A DNA stretch of 64,000 nucleotides, from the NCBI RefSeq assembly GCF_005047655.1, contig NZ_SUKF01000001.1, positions 484,745 through 548,744 of the forward strand. The letters run 5' to 3'. Below the pieces are notes generated by a model. It did not search any database and was not told the DNA's origin. It was given only the letters and a program-made list of their open reading frames with translations. Below are positions 62,959 through 64,000 of this stretch, piece by piece. The translations under genes and the position numbers were made by a program. Each line of letters starts with the position of its first letter. The stretch's first letter is position 1. The stretch comes from Sinimarinibacterium arenosum. Lineage in GTDB: Bacteria > Pseudomonadota > Gammaproteobacteria > Nevskiales > Nevskiaceae.

Positions 62959-64000
62959 TTAGCGCGCGCGCCAGCCGGGATCGGCCAACGGATCGGTCCA
63001 GGCCCGCAGATGGAAACGCGCCATGCTGTGCGGGTCCGACAGTAGCCGGTTGCGTGAGATCTCATCAATCTCGCGCGGGGCCAGGCGAGCGGACTCGTCC
63101 ACGGTCCAGTTGCGCTGCGTCCGTGCCGCAGTCGAAAGGCGCGTGCGGTGATGCTCGGACAGGCACAGCAGGGCATTGATCGCCGGATCACCCACCGCGC
63201 TGTGGAACGCGGGCGGGGGGGCTGCGCGACGCAGGCCGGCGCGCAGCCAGCGCAGTTCCCGCGGTGGAATCGATTCTTCCGGAATCAGGAACAGGCGCGC
63301 ATCGCGGGTGCCGCGACCGAGCCTGACCCGTGAGCTCCAGACCGACAGCGGGATCGCCAATACCAAGCTGCCGGCTACGGGAAGCAGCCACCACAGGAAA
63401 TCCGGGTTGAGCCAGTAGATCGCGCCCAACCAGCACAAACCCAGCACGGTGCCGCCGCCGTGACGCCGCAGGGCGTCGCGCCACAAGGTCTGCGCGTCCT
63501 CGCGTGGAGGCGACTGCCATTTGACCGAGAACCCGGCCATTGCGCTCAGCACGTAGCGCGTATGGAACAGCATGCGGATCGGTGCCAGTGCAGCGGAGAA
63601 CAGCATTTCCAGCACGGTGCTGGCGGCGAGTTTGAAGACGCCACCGTAACCCCGCCACTGATCCGGCTTCAGCACGATCAGCAGCATTGCCAGCAGCTTG
63701 GGCAGCAGCAGCAAGGTCATGGTGCCGCCAAACAGGCGGATCGCCCATTCGGGATGCCAGCTCGGCCAGTTCGGAAACAGCTGGTTGGGTTCGGTGAAGT
63801 ATTGCGGTTCGCCGACCGCGAACACTGCAATCAGCGCGGTGGACAGCAGCAGGAACAGGAACCACAGCGGCGCCGACAGGTAGGCCATCACGCCGGTCAT
63901 GAACACGGCGCGATGTGCGGGGTGTAGGCCTTGGGCAAAGAACAGCCGGAAATTCTGCAGATTGCCCTGGCACCAGCGCTGGTCGCGCTTGAGTTCGTCG
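62959..64000 (-). CDS. opgH: Glucans biosynthesis glucosyltransferase OpgH, C-terminal part
   Basis: Incomplete: the frame runs off the right edge, so only the last ~347 codons are seen. The visible start, DELKRDQRWCQGNLQNFRLF, carries the QxxRW-type motif of processive glycosyltransferases. Next come transmembrane segments (MAYLSAPLWFLFLLLSTALIAV; MTLLLLPKLLAMLLIVL; GTVLGLCWLGAIYWL; FLWWLLPVAGSLVLAIPL) and the cytoplasmic C-terminus. OpgH builds the beta-1,2-glucan backbone of osmoregulated periplasmic glucans; opgG is presumably upstream, outside the window. Confidence 0.92.
   Translation of the reverse strand, partial: DELKRDQRWCQGNLQNFRLFFAQGLHPAHRAVFMTGVMAYLSAPLWFLFLLLSTALIAVFAVGEPQYFTEPNQLFPNWPSWHPEWAIRLFGGTMTLLLLPKLLAMLLIVLKPDQWRGYGGVFKLAASTVLEMLFSAALAPIRMLFHTRYVLSAMAGFSVKWQSPPREDAQTLWRDALRRHGGGTVLGLCWLGAIYWLNPDFLWWLLPVAGSLVLAIPLSVWSSRVRLGRGTRDARLFLIPEESIPPRELRWLRAGLRRAAPPPAFHSAVGDPAINALLCLSEHHRTRLSTAARTQRNWTVDESARLAPREIDEISRNRLLSDPHSMARFHLRAWTDPLADPGWRAR

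Noticed and set aside
1-64000. tRNA, rRNA or CRISPR loci
   Set aside because: Intergenic gaps are short and none showed a tRNA-like or rRNA-like sequence or regular repeats on reading; a tRNAscan or Infernal search was not possible here.

Overview
The window is a dense stretch of bacterial chromosome with high GC, with strong G/C preference at third codon positions. It looks like a gammaproteobacterium, most plausibly Nevskiales/Solimonadaceae-like. That placement is my inference from gene content: a crp gene divergent from a yhfA-type OsmC gene, Coq7-type ubiquinone hydroxylase, MinCDE, E. coli-type SpeD, a phasin with a PhaF-like Ala/Lys tail, DUF1302, OlsB/OlsA and OpgH. No rRNA, tRNA, CRISPR array, IS element or integrase gene was seen, and no gene-free stretch exceeds 300 bases.

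Layout. 0.1-6.8 kb (all minus): a DUF1302 outer-membrane protein; a translationally coupled ECF sigma / membrane anchor / double-PDZ set; two alpha/beta hydrolases. 6.9-13.8 kb: the Anbu cluster (transglutaminase-DUF2126, Anbu peptidase, alpha-E protein, circularly permuted ATP-grasp). 14-15.8 kb: minCDE. 15.9-19.4 kb: guanine-deaminase-like enzyme, FadD, BrkB/YihY. 19.5-23 kb: phasin with a near-consensus promoter and a TGC-N3-GCA palindrome, small hypotheticals, MAPEG, MarC, PurC. 23-27.7 kb: rpe and trpEGDC, with a previously unremarked candidate trp leader peptide between rpe and trpE. 27.8-31.6 kb: crp, yhfA-like, speD, a CDF metal exporter, coq7. 31.7-35.8 kb: holA, proA, a VOC protein, nadD, and rsfS with a long Lys/Ala tail. 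35.8-39.3 kb (minus): acetoacetate-decarboxylase-like protein plus two acyl-CoA dehydrogenases, lying between rsfS and rlmH. 39.5-41.2 kb: rlmH followed by a low-GC two-gene islet. 41.3-45.8 kb (minus): NnrU and a zinc-uptake-like set (permease, binding protein, porin, His/Cys peptide, HExxH protein) with no ATPase. 45.9-53 kb: a large penicillin-acylase-family lipoprotein, ROK fructokinase, GtrA, and a two-gene GMC dehydrogenase. 53-56 kb: pyrophosphatase, PPi-type phosphofructokinase, adenylate kinase. 56-64 kb: RNase D, a membrane protein, Mpl, Gmm-type Nudix, LipA, a periplasmic protein, ornithine-lipid acyltransferases OlsA/OlsB and the C-terminal part of OpgH.

Most of the window is housekeeping. 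The parts that stand out are: (i) the low-GC islet after rlmH, whose 200-residue protein carries a pattern resembling a class III nucleotidyl cyclase (two candidate metal Asp 45 residues apart) next to a multi-pass membrane protein, a gene pairing reminiscent of Pycsar-type anti-phage systems (inference); (ii) the candidate trp leader and attenuator; (iii) an acyl-CoA dehydrogenase pair in which one partner has His where the catalytic Glu should be; (iv) a PPi-type phosphofructokinase with GGGGS in place of the usual Asp/Asn-bearing motif, beside a pyrophosphatase gene; (v) H1-like Lys/Ala tails on three unrelated proteins; (vi) a zinc-uptake operon without its ATPase.
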